From NCBI GenBank assembly GCA_018660405.1, contig JABJKL010000231.1:1-20450 (forward strand): 20,450 bases of DNA, written 5' to 3'. Of this stretch, positions 6,852 through 13,215 are shown piece by piece. The stretch comes from Pseudomonadota bacterium. Lineage in GTDB: Bacteria > Pseudomonadota > Gammaproteobacteria > Arenicellales > Arenicellaceae. The notes under the pieces are model-generated. The model saw only the letters and a program-made list of their open reading frames with translations, did no database searches and was not told the DNA's origin. The translations under genes were made by a program, and so were the position numbers. How positions within the stretch are numbered: the first letter of the stretch is position 1; the number at the start of each line of letters is the position of its first letter.

Positions 6852-6867
6852 TTAATACACTACACTA
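6852..6867 (+). repeat. 16-base exact repeat, copy 2, just before holA
   Basis: This is the same TTAATACACTACACTA as at 615-630. It ends four bases before the holA ATG and fills the place where a Shine-Dalgarno would be. It contains TACACT (6861-6866), which could act as a -10 element; no good -35 was found at 16-18 bases. Confidence 0.6.
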
Positions 6868-6871
6868 AAAT

Positions 6872-7918
6872 ATGCAAATTCCTTACCCAAAAGCTACTTC
6901 GCAATTTGCCAGTGATCTGCCCGCGGCTATCGCCATAAGCGGTACTGAAACGCTGCTGGTCGAAGAATTGTTGAATAGCTTGCGTAAAGCACTTGCCGTG
7001 CATGGCATCGATGAGCGATTGCCGTTCACCGTTGAAGGCCGTTTCGATTGGGAGGGCTTCGTTCAGGAAGGGAACGCAATGTCTTTGTTTGGCAGCCGTC
7101 GATGTTATGAGCTCAGGATGCCTGGCGGTAAACCTGGTGACAAAGGAAGCAAGGCTATCAGCGCATTTTGCGAGCGCGCAGAACCTACAGGTGATATTTT
7201 GGTGGTAATTCTACCCAAACTCGACAAACGGCAATTGCAGAGTAAATGGGTCAAAGCCATTGATGCTTCGGGCTGGCTGATTATTTGCCCCGAAGTGGGT
7301 TTAAACGCATTTCCCGCTTGGTTAAAGAAGCGTTTTGAGTCGAGAGGCCTGCGGCTCCAGGCGGATGCCATGGATTTGCTGGTGTCGTGTCTCGAAGGCA
7401 ATTTGCTGGCCGCGGGTCAGGAGGTCGATAAGTTACAAGCACTCAGTAGTGATGGTGGTGTAACCATAGAGATGGTTCGCAGCAGCCTTTCTAATCAAGC
7501 CCGTTATACGGTGTTTGAACTGGTTGATATGGCGTGTTCAGGCGAATTGGTTCGAGCGATACGAATTTTAAAAGGGTTACAGCGTGAGGGTATTGAGCCG
7601 GTAGTGATTGTTTGGAGTATCGCTCGAGAAATACGCACAATGGCTCGAATTGCTGGTGAAATTTCGGCTGGGGGATCACCATCGGATGTGTATCGGCAAA
7701 ATGGGGTTTGGCGCAGCCGTGAAACGATTGTTTCTTCTGCGATCAGGCGATTAGGCACTGATGGCTGCTATAATCTATTGCGTAGAGTGGGCGATTTAGA
7801 CCAGTTGGTAAAAGGCCAGCGTCAAGGTGACGTATGGCTGGAGCTGGAAAGGTTAATTGTTGCGCTCAACGGTCTAGCTCTTGATGAGGCGCAGGTCAGC
7901 GGTGGCGCAGGCGAGTGA
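6872..7918 (+). CDS. holA: DNA polymerase III delta subunit
   Basis: The 348 residues are close to the E. coli delta subunit (343). Delta is the clamp-loader wrench that opens the beta sliding clamp during replication. Recognition rests on the overall HolA pattern: AAIAISGTETLLVEELLNSLR near 18-38 (the degenerate nucleotide-binding start of the AAA+ fold without a real Walker A), SLFGSRRCYELR (70-81), LLVSCLEGNLLAAGQEVDKL (168-187), and a C-terminal domain with FELVDMACSGELVRAIRILKGL. The neighbours nadD, rsfS and rlmH are the classic holA companions. In E. coli and many relatives leuS and lptE precede holA; here feoB does. The ATG has no Shine-Dalgarno and is preceded by the 16-base repeat. 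proA starts eight bases after the stop. Confidence 0.92.
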   Translation: MQIPYPKATSQFASDLPAAIAISGTETLLVEELLNSLRKALAVHGIDERLPFTVEGRFDWEGFVQEGNAMSLFGSRRCYELRMPGGKPGDKGSKAISAFCERAEPTGDILVVILPKLDKRQLQSKWVKAIDASGWLIICPEVGLNAFPAWLKKRFESRGLRLQADAMDLLVSCLEGNLLAAGQEVDKLQALSSDGGVTIEMVRSSLSNQARYTVFELVDMACSGELVRAIRILKGLQREGIEPVVIVWSIAREIRTMARIAGEISAGGSPSDVYRQNGVWRSRETIVSSAIRRLGTDGCYNLLRRVGDLDQLVKGQRQGDVWLELERLIVALNGLALDEAQVSGGAGE

Positions 7919-7925
7919 TATAGTC

Positions 7926-9236
7926 ATGAATGAAGCGGTTTCAAAAAAAGAATTTTCGCCAGATTCGCCTAGTCGTATTGAAGGCGATGTCGAGTCTTAC
8001 GTGCTGGGTCTTGGCAAGGCAGCGCGGAAAGCTGCTCGCGTGCTCGCCAGTGCTGATACCGACAAAAAAAATGCTGCTCTGGAAGTGATAGCTTCTCGCC
8101 TGCTTGAATCTGCCGATGCGATCAACGAGGCTAATGCGGTTGATATGGAGGCTGGTCGCGCTCGAAACCTCGATGCTGCGTTGCTCGATAGACTGGAGCT
8201 AACGCCTGCCAGGATTCAAGGCATGGCCGATGGTCTTCGACAAATCGTTGCCCTGCCTGACCCAATCGGTGAAATCACGGATTTGCAAACCAGGCCATCG
8301 GGTATTGAGTTGGGAAAAATGCGTATGCCTTTGGGCGTAATCGGCATTATTTATGAATCAAGGCCAAATGTAACTGCCGATGCGGCAGGGCTTTGCCTTA
8401 AATCGGGCAATGCGGTGCTGTTGCGAGGCGGATCTGAAGCGCTGCAATCGAACCTTGCCATCGCTCGATGTATTCGACAAGGACTACTTGAGGTCGGATT
8501 GCCTGCAGAATGCGTACAGCTTATTGAAACCGTAGATCGTTCGGCGGTTGGGGCGATGTTGGCGATGAGCCAATATATCGATGTAATTATTCCACGTGGT
8601 GGACGGGGTTTGATTGAACGGGTTGCGAATGAATCTAAAGTACCCGTGATAAAGCATCTCGACGGCGTATGCCATGTGTATATCGACAAAGACGCTGATT
8701 TGGAAATGGCTACTGCCATCGCCTTTAATGCCAAAACAGACCGATATGGTGTGTGCAATGCGATTGAGACCTTATTGGTGCACGTCGATGTTGCCGCGGA
8801 GCTGCTGCCTGGCCTTGCGCAGAAATATCTGCAAGAGGGTGTTGAGCTTAGAGTTTGCGAGCGTACTCAAGCGATTATAGGTCAGGCTTCAGCGGCTACC
8901 GAGGAGGACTGGTATGCGGAGTATTTGGCACCAATATTATCGATTCGCATCGTGGACAGTATTCATCAGGCGATAGACCATATTGCCAAGTACGGTTCCG
9001 CGCATACTGAAAGTATAGTGACCGCAGATAAGGCCACTGCCGATCGGTTTCTGCGTGAAGTTGATTCAAGTTCGGTTATGGTGAACGCCTCAACGCGATT
9101 TGCTGATGGCTTTGAATATGGTCTGGGGGCTGAAATAGGGATTAGCACAGATCGCTTACACGTTCGTGGTCCAGTGGGCCTGGAAGGCCTCACTAATCAA
9201 AAGTATGTTGTATTGGGTAGTGGGCAGCTAAGGTAA
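7926..9236 (+). CDS. proA: Gamma-glutamyl phosphate reductase
   Basis: This NADPH-dependent enzyme is the second step of proline synthesis, making glutamate-5-semialdehyde from the glutamyl phosphate supplied by ProB. It has 436 residues from the ATG at 7926. Motifs are GVIGIIYESRPNVTADAAGLCLKSGN (137-162), LLRGGSEA (165-172), IIPRGGRGLI (221-230), VIKHLDGVCHVYID (241-254) and the catalytic Cys277 in TDRYGVCNAIETLLVH. The C-terminus HVRGPVGLEGLTNQKYVV is also typical. The frame is open to a TTG at 7881 inside holA, but the ATG just after the holA stop is the better start. It leaves a slightly long, polar N-terminus of about 20 residues before the conserved DVESYVLGLGKAAR. No proB lies in the window. 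The order proA-nadD-rsfS-rlmH is known from Pseudomonas relatives. Confidence 0.97.
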   Translation: MNEAVSKKEFSPDSPSRIEGDVESYVLGLGKAARKAARVLASADTDKKNAALEVIASRLLESADAINEANAVDMEAGRARNLDAALLDRLELTPARIQGMADGLRQIVALPDPIGEITDLQTRPSGIELGKMRMPLGVIGIIYESRPNVTADAAGLCLKSGNAVLLRGGSEALQSNLAIARCIRQGLLEVGLPAECVQLIETVDRSAVGAMLAMSQYIDVIIPRGGRGLIERVANESKVPVIKHLDGVCHVYIDKDADLEMATAIAFNAKTDRYGVCNAIETLLVHVDVAAELLPGLAQKYLQEGVELRVCERTQAIIGQASAATEEDWYAEYLAPILSIRIVDSIHQAIDHIAKYGSAHTESIVTADKATADRFLREVDSSSVMVNASTRFADGFEYGLGAEIGISTDRLHVRGPVGLEGLTNQKYVVLGSGQLR

Positions 9237-9261
9237 ACTAAATACGTGGGATGTCTGTAAA

Positions 9262-9924
9262 GTGGCTAGTCTGACCGCTGTATTTGGCGGCCTGTTTGAC
9301 CCTGTTCATCGAGGACATGTCGAACCGCTGTGCGCCTTGTTGGATGCTGGGGTGGTTGATACGGCCATTGTGGTGCCAACCTCACAGGCTGTGCATCGGG
9401 CTGATGCCCAGGTAAGCGGCTCGCAACGTATGGAAATGCTGCGTATTGCCTATGCAGATGATGAGCGCGTGCAGGTTAATGATATCGAACTATGCAAGTC
9501 ACAGCCGTCTTATACGGTACTGACCCTGCGCGAGTTCAAAGCCCTCGACCCGGGCGCACATCTATGTTTTGTGTTGGGCGCCGATTGGTCGGGAGGGCTT
9601 GACGATTGGTACCAGGCATCGGAGTTGCCTTTGCTTGCCCATTTGGTTGTGTTGAACCGCCCGGGACCTGGCCTGGAACTGGCAGGGTTCAAGGGCTTTA
9701 GTCAGGCATGCCATGCGAATGATCTGCGTGTTAAACCGGCGGGCTTGTGCTACGCCTTTGATGGCCCGGAGTTGGACTTGTCCTCAACAGAAGTTCGTGA
9801 TGCCTTAAAAAGAGATGGAAAGGCAAGTGGTGAAGAGACAAATAAGCAAAGTAAACAATGGTTGAGCAATGCGTTACCTGAAGGTGTTTACCAATATATT
9901 GAGTCGAATGGTTTGTATCTATGA
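9262..9924 (+). CDS. nadD: Nicotinate-nucleotide adenylyltransferase
   Basis: NadD joins nicotinate mononucleotide and ATP to make deamido-NAD in NAD synthesis. The protein has 220 residues, the normal size. The nucleotidyltransferase signature GGLFDPVHRGH is at 9-19 (HxGH at 16-19). FVLGADWSGGLDDWY lies in the middle, matching the usual GxDxxxxxxxW substrate-binding region. The second ATP-binding motif LSSTEVRDAL is near 173-182. The start is a GTG at 9262. The nearby ATG at 9251 is in another frame and meets a stop after seven codons, and the family N-terminus begins only a few residues before GGLFDPVH. A GGGA lies about ten bases upstream. It is 25 bases after proA and overlaps rsfS by four bases. 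Confidence 0.95.
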   Translation: MASLTAVFGGLFDPVHRGHVEPLCALLDAGVVDTAIVVPTSQAVHRADAQVSGSQRMEMLRIAYADDERVQVNDIELCKSQPSYTVLTLREFKALDPGAHLCFVLGADWSGGLDDWYQASELPLLAHLVVLNRPGPGLELAGFKGFSQACHANDLRVKPAGLCYAFDGPELDLSSTEVRDALKRDGKASGEETNKQSKQWLSNALPEGVYQYIESNGLYL

Positions 9925-10322
9925 ATGAGAAAATAGTGAGTGGCAACAGTAAGCGTGCAGAAATCGAGCCTGCGAAAATAAAAGATCTGGTGGTTTCAGC
10001 ACTGGAAGATTCGAAAGGCGTTGATATCCAGGTGCTACAAATTGATGATATATCGGATTTTACGGATTATATGGTGGTCGTTAGCGGCACTTCCAGTCGG
10101 CATGTTAAGTCACTGGCTTCGAACACCATCGATGATCTGCGCGAAGCCGATGTGCGCGCCCTGGGCGTTGAAGGTGAAGAGCTCGGCGAGTGGGTATTAG
10201 TCGATTTCGCAGATGTTGTAATCCACGTAATGCGCGAAGAAGTTCGTGCGTATTATGAAATCGAGAAACTTTGGGGTGAAGATATTCGAAACATGCTGAA
10301 GGGCAGCCCTACTAATTCATGA
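9921..10322 (+). CDS. rsfS: Ribosomal silencing factor RsfS
   Basis: This is a 133-residue protein of the RsfS/Iojap/YbeB family (DUF143). It binds ribosomal protein uL14 on the large subunit and blocks subunit joining in stationary phase or starvation. Typical sequence is present: ALEDSKGVDIQVLQIDDISDFTDYMVVVSGTSSRHVKSLA, then GEELGEWVLVDFADVVIHVM and YYEIEKLWGED. The N-terminus has about 15 polar residues more than the minimal domain. The ATG at 9921 overlaps the nadD stop (ATGA), so translation is probably coupled. There is no separate Shine-Dalgarno. After the stop comes a 181-base gap that contains a long palindromic element before rlmH. Confidence 0.95.
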   Translation: MNEKIVSGNSKRAEIEPAKIKDLVVSALEDSKGVDIQVLQIDDISDFTDYMVVVSGTSSRHVKSLASNTIDDLREADVRALGVEGEELGEWVLVDFADVVIHVMREEVRAYYEIEKLWGEDIRNMLKGSPTNS

Positions 10323-10330
10323 ATAAGCAT

Positions 10331-10429
10331 TTTGAGTCCAAAAAATGCCATCTCTGCGTTGCGAACCTTCGCAATAGCTAGCTATTGCGCGCGATTAGCG
10401 CCTTGATATGACAATTTTTGAATCTCAAA
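10331..10429. repeat. Imperfect 99-base palindromic element (MITE/REP-like)
   Basis: The two halves are inverted copies around 10379/10380. The centre is a perfect 20-base palindrome (CGCAATAGCT then AGCTATTGCG, 10370-10389). The ends are TTTGAG (10331-10336) and CTCAAA (10424-10429), and next to them TCCAAAAAATGCCAT matches, in inverse, ATGACAATTTTTGAA. The arms are clearly related along their full length with mismatches. There is no reading frame, no obvious target-site duplication, and no second copy in this window. The shape fits a small non-autonomous mobile element or palindromic intergenic repeat. As RNA it would fold into a long hairpin after rsfS. Confidence 0.7.
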
Positions 10430-10503
10430 CTGACATATCCAGAATTAATAGAGCTGCCCTTAAGCAGCAGCGTGAAGAACAAGCCTGAACGGGCTCTGTA
10501 AAT

Positions 10504-10989
10504 ATGAAAGTGACGATTGCTGCCGTGGGCACAAAAATGCCGGGCTGGGTCGAACAGGCCTGTAATGAATACCAGAAACGTTTGGTGGGCCCGTGTCAGC
10601 TGGAGTTTTTGGCGGTTACAGCGGTGCCCAGAACCAAAAATGCGGATCTTGCACAGATAGCGAAATTGGAAGCACAACAATTGGAAAAAAAGCTTGCGGC
10701 TATCCCGGTGATCATTGCGCTGGATCGTAATGGTAAAACATTAACCACTGAAAAGTTTGCAAGCCGTCTCCAGACCTGGGTTGACGAAGCGCAAGATGTG
10801 GCGCTGGTTATCGGCGGGCCAGAAGGGCTTACTCCGGACTATATTAGCAGAGCTTCCGAAAGTTGGTCTTTGTCTGCGATGACGATGGCCCACCCAGTCG
10901 CTCGTGTAGTAATGGCAGAGCAGGTGTATCGAGCGTGGAGTATCAATGCGGGTCTTCCGTATCATCGGGCTGAGACCTTTGCGCGATAG
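10504..10989 (+). CDS. rlmH: 23S rRNA pseudouridine-1915 N3-methyltransferase
   Basis: RlmH is a SPOUT-fold dimeric methyltransferase that methylates pseudouridine 1915 in helix 69 of 23S rRNA on assembled 70S ribosomes. The protein has 161 residues. It starts MKVTIAAVGTKMPGWV, then shows IIALDRNGK (70-78), the SAM-binding LVIGGPEGLTP (101-111), SWSLSAMTMAHP (120-131), and AEQVYRAWSINAGLPYHR. The family normally ends at or one residue after YHR; here six more residues follow (AETFAR). The usual LPHPLVRV is MAHPVARV. The frame is intact and key motifs are kept, so it is probably active. The ATG has only a weak upstream signal (GGGCTC about nine bases away), and a small hairpin (10453-10468) lies in the leader. 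rsfS is its usual partner. Confidence 0.95.
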   Translation: MKVTIAAVGTKMPGWVEQACNEYQKRLVGPCQLEFLAVTAVPRTKNADLAQIAKLEAQQLEKKLAAIPVIIALDRNGKTLTTEKFASRLQTWVDEAQDVALVIGGPEGLTPDYISRASESWSLSAMTMAHPVARVVMAEQVYRAWSINAGLPYHRAETFAR

Positions 10990-11141
10990 TGATTTTGTCC
11001 TCTGACGGCGTTAAAAATGGTCTCTAATCGGTCATTTATGTAATATAAACTCCCTCATTCCGTGCGTTTTTGCCTTGTCTGGACTTTACGAGAAGAACAA
11101 AAAACCTGCTCGTGCAAAGGTCTCTGTTTTTAGTAAATATT

Positions 11142-11756
11142 ATGCGCAAACCTCCAGAAATTATTCTAGCGTCCCGTTCGCCACGTCGCCAACGAATGTT
11201 GACCGAACTCGGTTTGCAGTTTGATGTGTTTACTGCTGATATTGACGAGACGGTGCGTGAGGGTGAACGGCCAGCAGAGTATGTTACTCGCCTGGCGGGA
11301 GAGAAAGCATTGGCAGCTGCGGTAGCCCTCACTCAGCCAATGGATAATCCGCAGAGTAAAGTGCGTGATTCACGACCGATACTTGCGGCTGATACCGCAG
11401 TCGCGTTGGGGGAGACTATTTTTGGCAAGCCCGCAAACAAAGCCGACGCCTTCCGAATTTGGTCAGCCTTATCGGCTACAACACACCATGTTTACACCGG
11501 ATTGGCCCTGTTGGTTGGCGATGACTTTCAGTTGCGGTGTGTTACCACCAAGATAGTGTACGGATCAATGAATGAGCGCGAAATGACCGAGTATTGGGAA
11601 ACTGGGGAACCACAGGATAAGGCCGGAGCTTATGCTGTTCAAGGCTTGGGTTCAGCCTTCGTTAAGGAGGTGCGTGGTAGTTATAGCAATGTTGTTGGCT
11701 TGCCTTTATTTGAGCTGAGGGAGCTACTTAAAGCAAACGGGTGGGACTGGATATGA
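11142..11756 (+). CDS. maf: Maf/YhdE-type nucleoside triphosphate pyrophosphatase
   Basis: This is a 204-residue Maf-family house-cleaning enzyme that hydrolyses non-canonical or excess nucleoside triphosphates. It was earlier called a septum formation inhibitor. Motifs are ILASRSPRRQRML (8-20), ETVREGERPAEYVTRLAGEKA (36-56), ILAADTAVAL (80-89, with catalytic Asp84), FGKP (94-97), HHVYTG (115-120) and DKAGAYAVQGLGSAFV (159-174). The last is typical of the YhdE (dTTP/UTP) subgroup. There is a roughly ten-residue insertion before ILAAD. The frame is open further upstream to 11070, but the ATG at 11142 gives the family N-terminus; it lacks a clear Shine-Dalgarno. The 152-base gap before it shows no convincing promoter or terminator. 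The stop overlaps the rng ATG. Confidence 0.93.
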   Translation: MRKPPEIILASRSPRRQRMLTELGLQFDVFTADIDETVREGERPAEYVTRLAGEKALAAAVALTQPMDNPQSKVRDSRPILAADTAVALGETIFGKPANKADAFRIWSALSATTHHVYTGLALLVGDDFQLRCVTTKIVYGSMNEREMTEYWETGEPQDKAGAYAVQGLGSAFVKEVRGSYSNVVGLPLFELRELLKANGWDWI

Positions 11757-13207
11757 ATTCGGAACTTCTGCTTAACGTGACCCCGTATGAAACGCGTGTT
11801 GCAGTAATCGAAAATGAAACTCTGCGCGAGTTATATTTGGAACGCGCCGCGACGCGCCCAATAGTTGGGAATATATATGTTGGGCAGGTAGCCCGGGTGG
11901 TGCCGGGGATGCAGGCGGCTTTTATTGACCTGGGTATTGAGCGGGCCGGGTTTTTGCACGTCAAAGACCTAAAGAAAGCCCGCGAGGCAAATGAAATACC
12001 TCACATATCAGATGTATTGCATGCGGGTGAAAAAATCATCGTGCAAGTCACTAAAGAGCCTGTGGGCACTAAAGGTGCGCGTTTAAGTGGCCAAATCACT
12101 TTGGCGACGCGCGATCTGGTATATCTTCCAGGTCAATCCAGTGTGAATGTGTCACAACGTATTGAAGACCCGCTTGAGAAAGAGCGGTTGCGGAACATAT
12201 TAGACGGGCTCCTTAACGCGCAGGGCACTGACGGCGGGGTAATCGTCAGAACGATGGCCCAAGGGGCATCTGAGGAAGCCCTGGCAGGTGAGCTGGTGTT
12301 GTTAACGGAGATCTGGAGGAAGTCACTCGAACTAAAATCCATCTCCAGGACGCCCACATGCATATATGAAGATCTGCCATTGTATCTCAGGGTGCTCAGA
12401 GATTTGGCCGGTAATGGCGTCAAGCGTATACACATTGATTCTAATGAGGCGTTTGAGTCGGCCGTTAGTTTTGTGGGCGATATGGCCCCTGAGCTTAAAG
12501 ATAAACTGGAACTGTATCGTGGAGAGCATCCGCTATTCGAACGGTATTCGGTTGAGAATGAAATTGAGAGCGCTATGCATCGTCAGGTTTCGCTGGCGTG
12601 TGGGGGGAATTTGATCATTGAACCTACTGAAGCAATGACGGTTATCGATGTAAATTCCGGTACTAATACCGGTAAACGCAATCTGGAGGAGACCGCGTTT
12701 GCGACTAATTTAGAGGCCGCATCCGCCATTGCACAGCAGCTGCGGCTTCGCAATATTGCTGGCATTGTCATCATCGATTTTATTGATATGGTAAACGACG
12801 CGCATAAACAGCAGGTGATGCAAGTTTTGGGTCGTGAGATGATGGGCGATAAGACTAAAACGGTTATTACCGAAATGTCGCCGTTAGGCTTGGTCGAACT
12901 AACGCGCAAGCGCACTCGCGATAGCCTGTCTCACTTGATGAGGCAGAGTTGCCCAGCTTGCAACGGTCGTGGCACGGTAAAATCGACGCAAACAGTTTGT
13001 TACCAAATATTTCGTGAGATTGTGCGGGAGTTTAGGCACTATCCAGCGAACGAATATACGATTAAAGCGTCTAACGATGTGATCGAGTGTTTACTCGACG
13101 ATGAAGCGAAGGCGTTTGGTGATCTGCAAAAGTTTATCGATCGGCCCGTGCAGCTGCGGGTTGATGCAGACGGTCAACGCGAATATTACGAAATTGTTCT
13201 ATCCTAG
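11753..13207 (+). CDS. rng: Ribonuclease G
   Basis: RNase G is an RNase E/G family endoribonuclease that matures the 16S rRNA 5' end and degrades certain mRNAs. The 484 residues match E. coli RNase G (489). The N-terminus SELLLNVTPYETRVAVIE, the S1-like region GNIYVGQVARVVPGMQAAFIDLGIERAGFLH, the catalytic aspartates in IDVNSG (Asp299) and IDFIDM (Asp342 and Asp345), and the zinc-link CPACNGRG are all present. It lacks the long RNase E C-terminal scaffold, which separates it from RNase E. The ATG at 11753 overlaps the Maf stop (ATGA) and has GGGA six bases upstream, inside maf. A GTG four codons earlier is less likely. yhdP follows after eight bases. The order maf-rng-yhdP is conserved in many gammaproteobacteria. 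Confidence 0.97.
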   Translation: MNSELLLNVTPYETRVAVIENETLRELYLERAATRPIVGNIYVGQVARVVPGMQAAFIDLGIERAGFLHVKDLKKAREANEIPHISDVLHAGEKIIVQVTKEPVGTKGARLSGQITLATRDLVYLPGQSSVNVSQRIEDPLEKERLRNILDGLLNAQGTDGGVIVRTMAQGASEEALAGELVLLTEIWRKSLELKSISRTPTCIYEDLPLYLRVLRDLAGNGVKRIHIDSNEAFESAVSFVGDMAPELKDKLELYRGEHPLFERYSVENEIESAMHRQVSLACGGNLIIEPTEAMTVIDVNSGTNTGKRNLEETAFATNLEAASAIAQQLRLRNIAGIVIIDFIDMVNDAHKQQVMQVLGREMMGDKTKTVITEMSPLGLVELTRKRTRDSLSHLMRQSCPACNGRGTVKSTQTVCYQIFREIVREFRHYPANEYTIKASNDVIECLLDDEAKAFGDLQKFIDRPVQLRVDADGQREYYEIVLS

Positions 13208-13215
13208 CGTATTAA

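Noticed and set aside
7881..7925. Earlier TTG/ATG starts for proA inside holA
   Set aside because: Residues there are unlike any ProA N-terminus, and the ATG at 7926 follows the holA stop by eight bases.
11100..11133. AAAAAC...GTTTTT inverted sequence before maf as a terminator of rlmH
   Set aside because: Only A-T pairs plus a three-pair core with bulges; too weak to call.
11070..11141. 24-residue N-terminal extension of Maf
   Set aside because: The family begins just before ILASRSPRR; the ATG at 11142 gives the expected N-terminus and the extension looks like untranslated leader.
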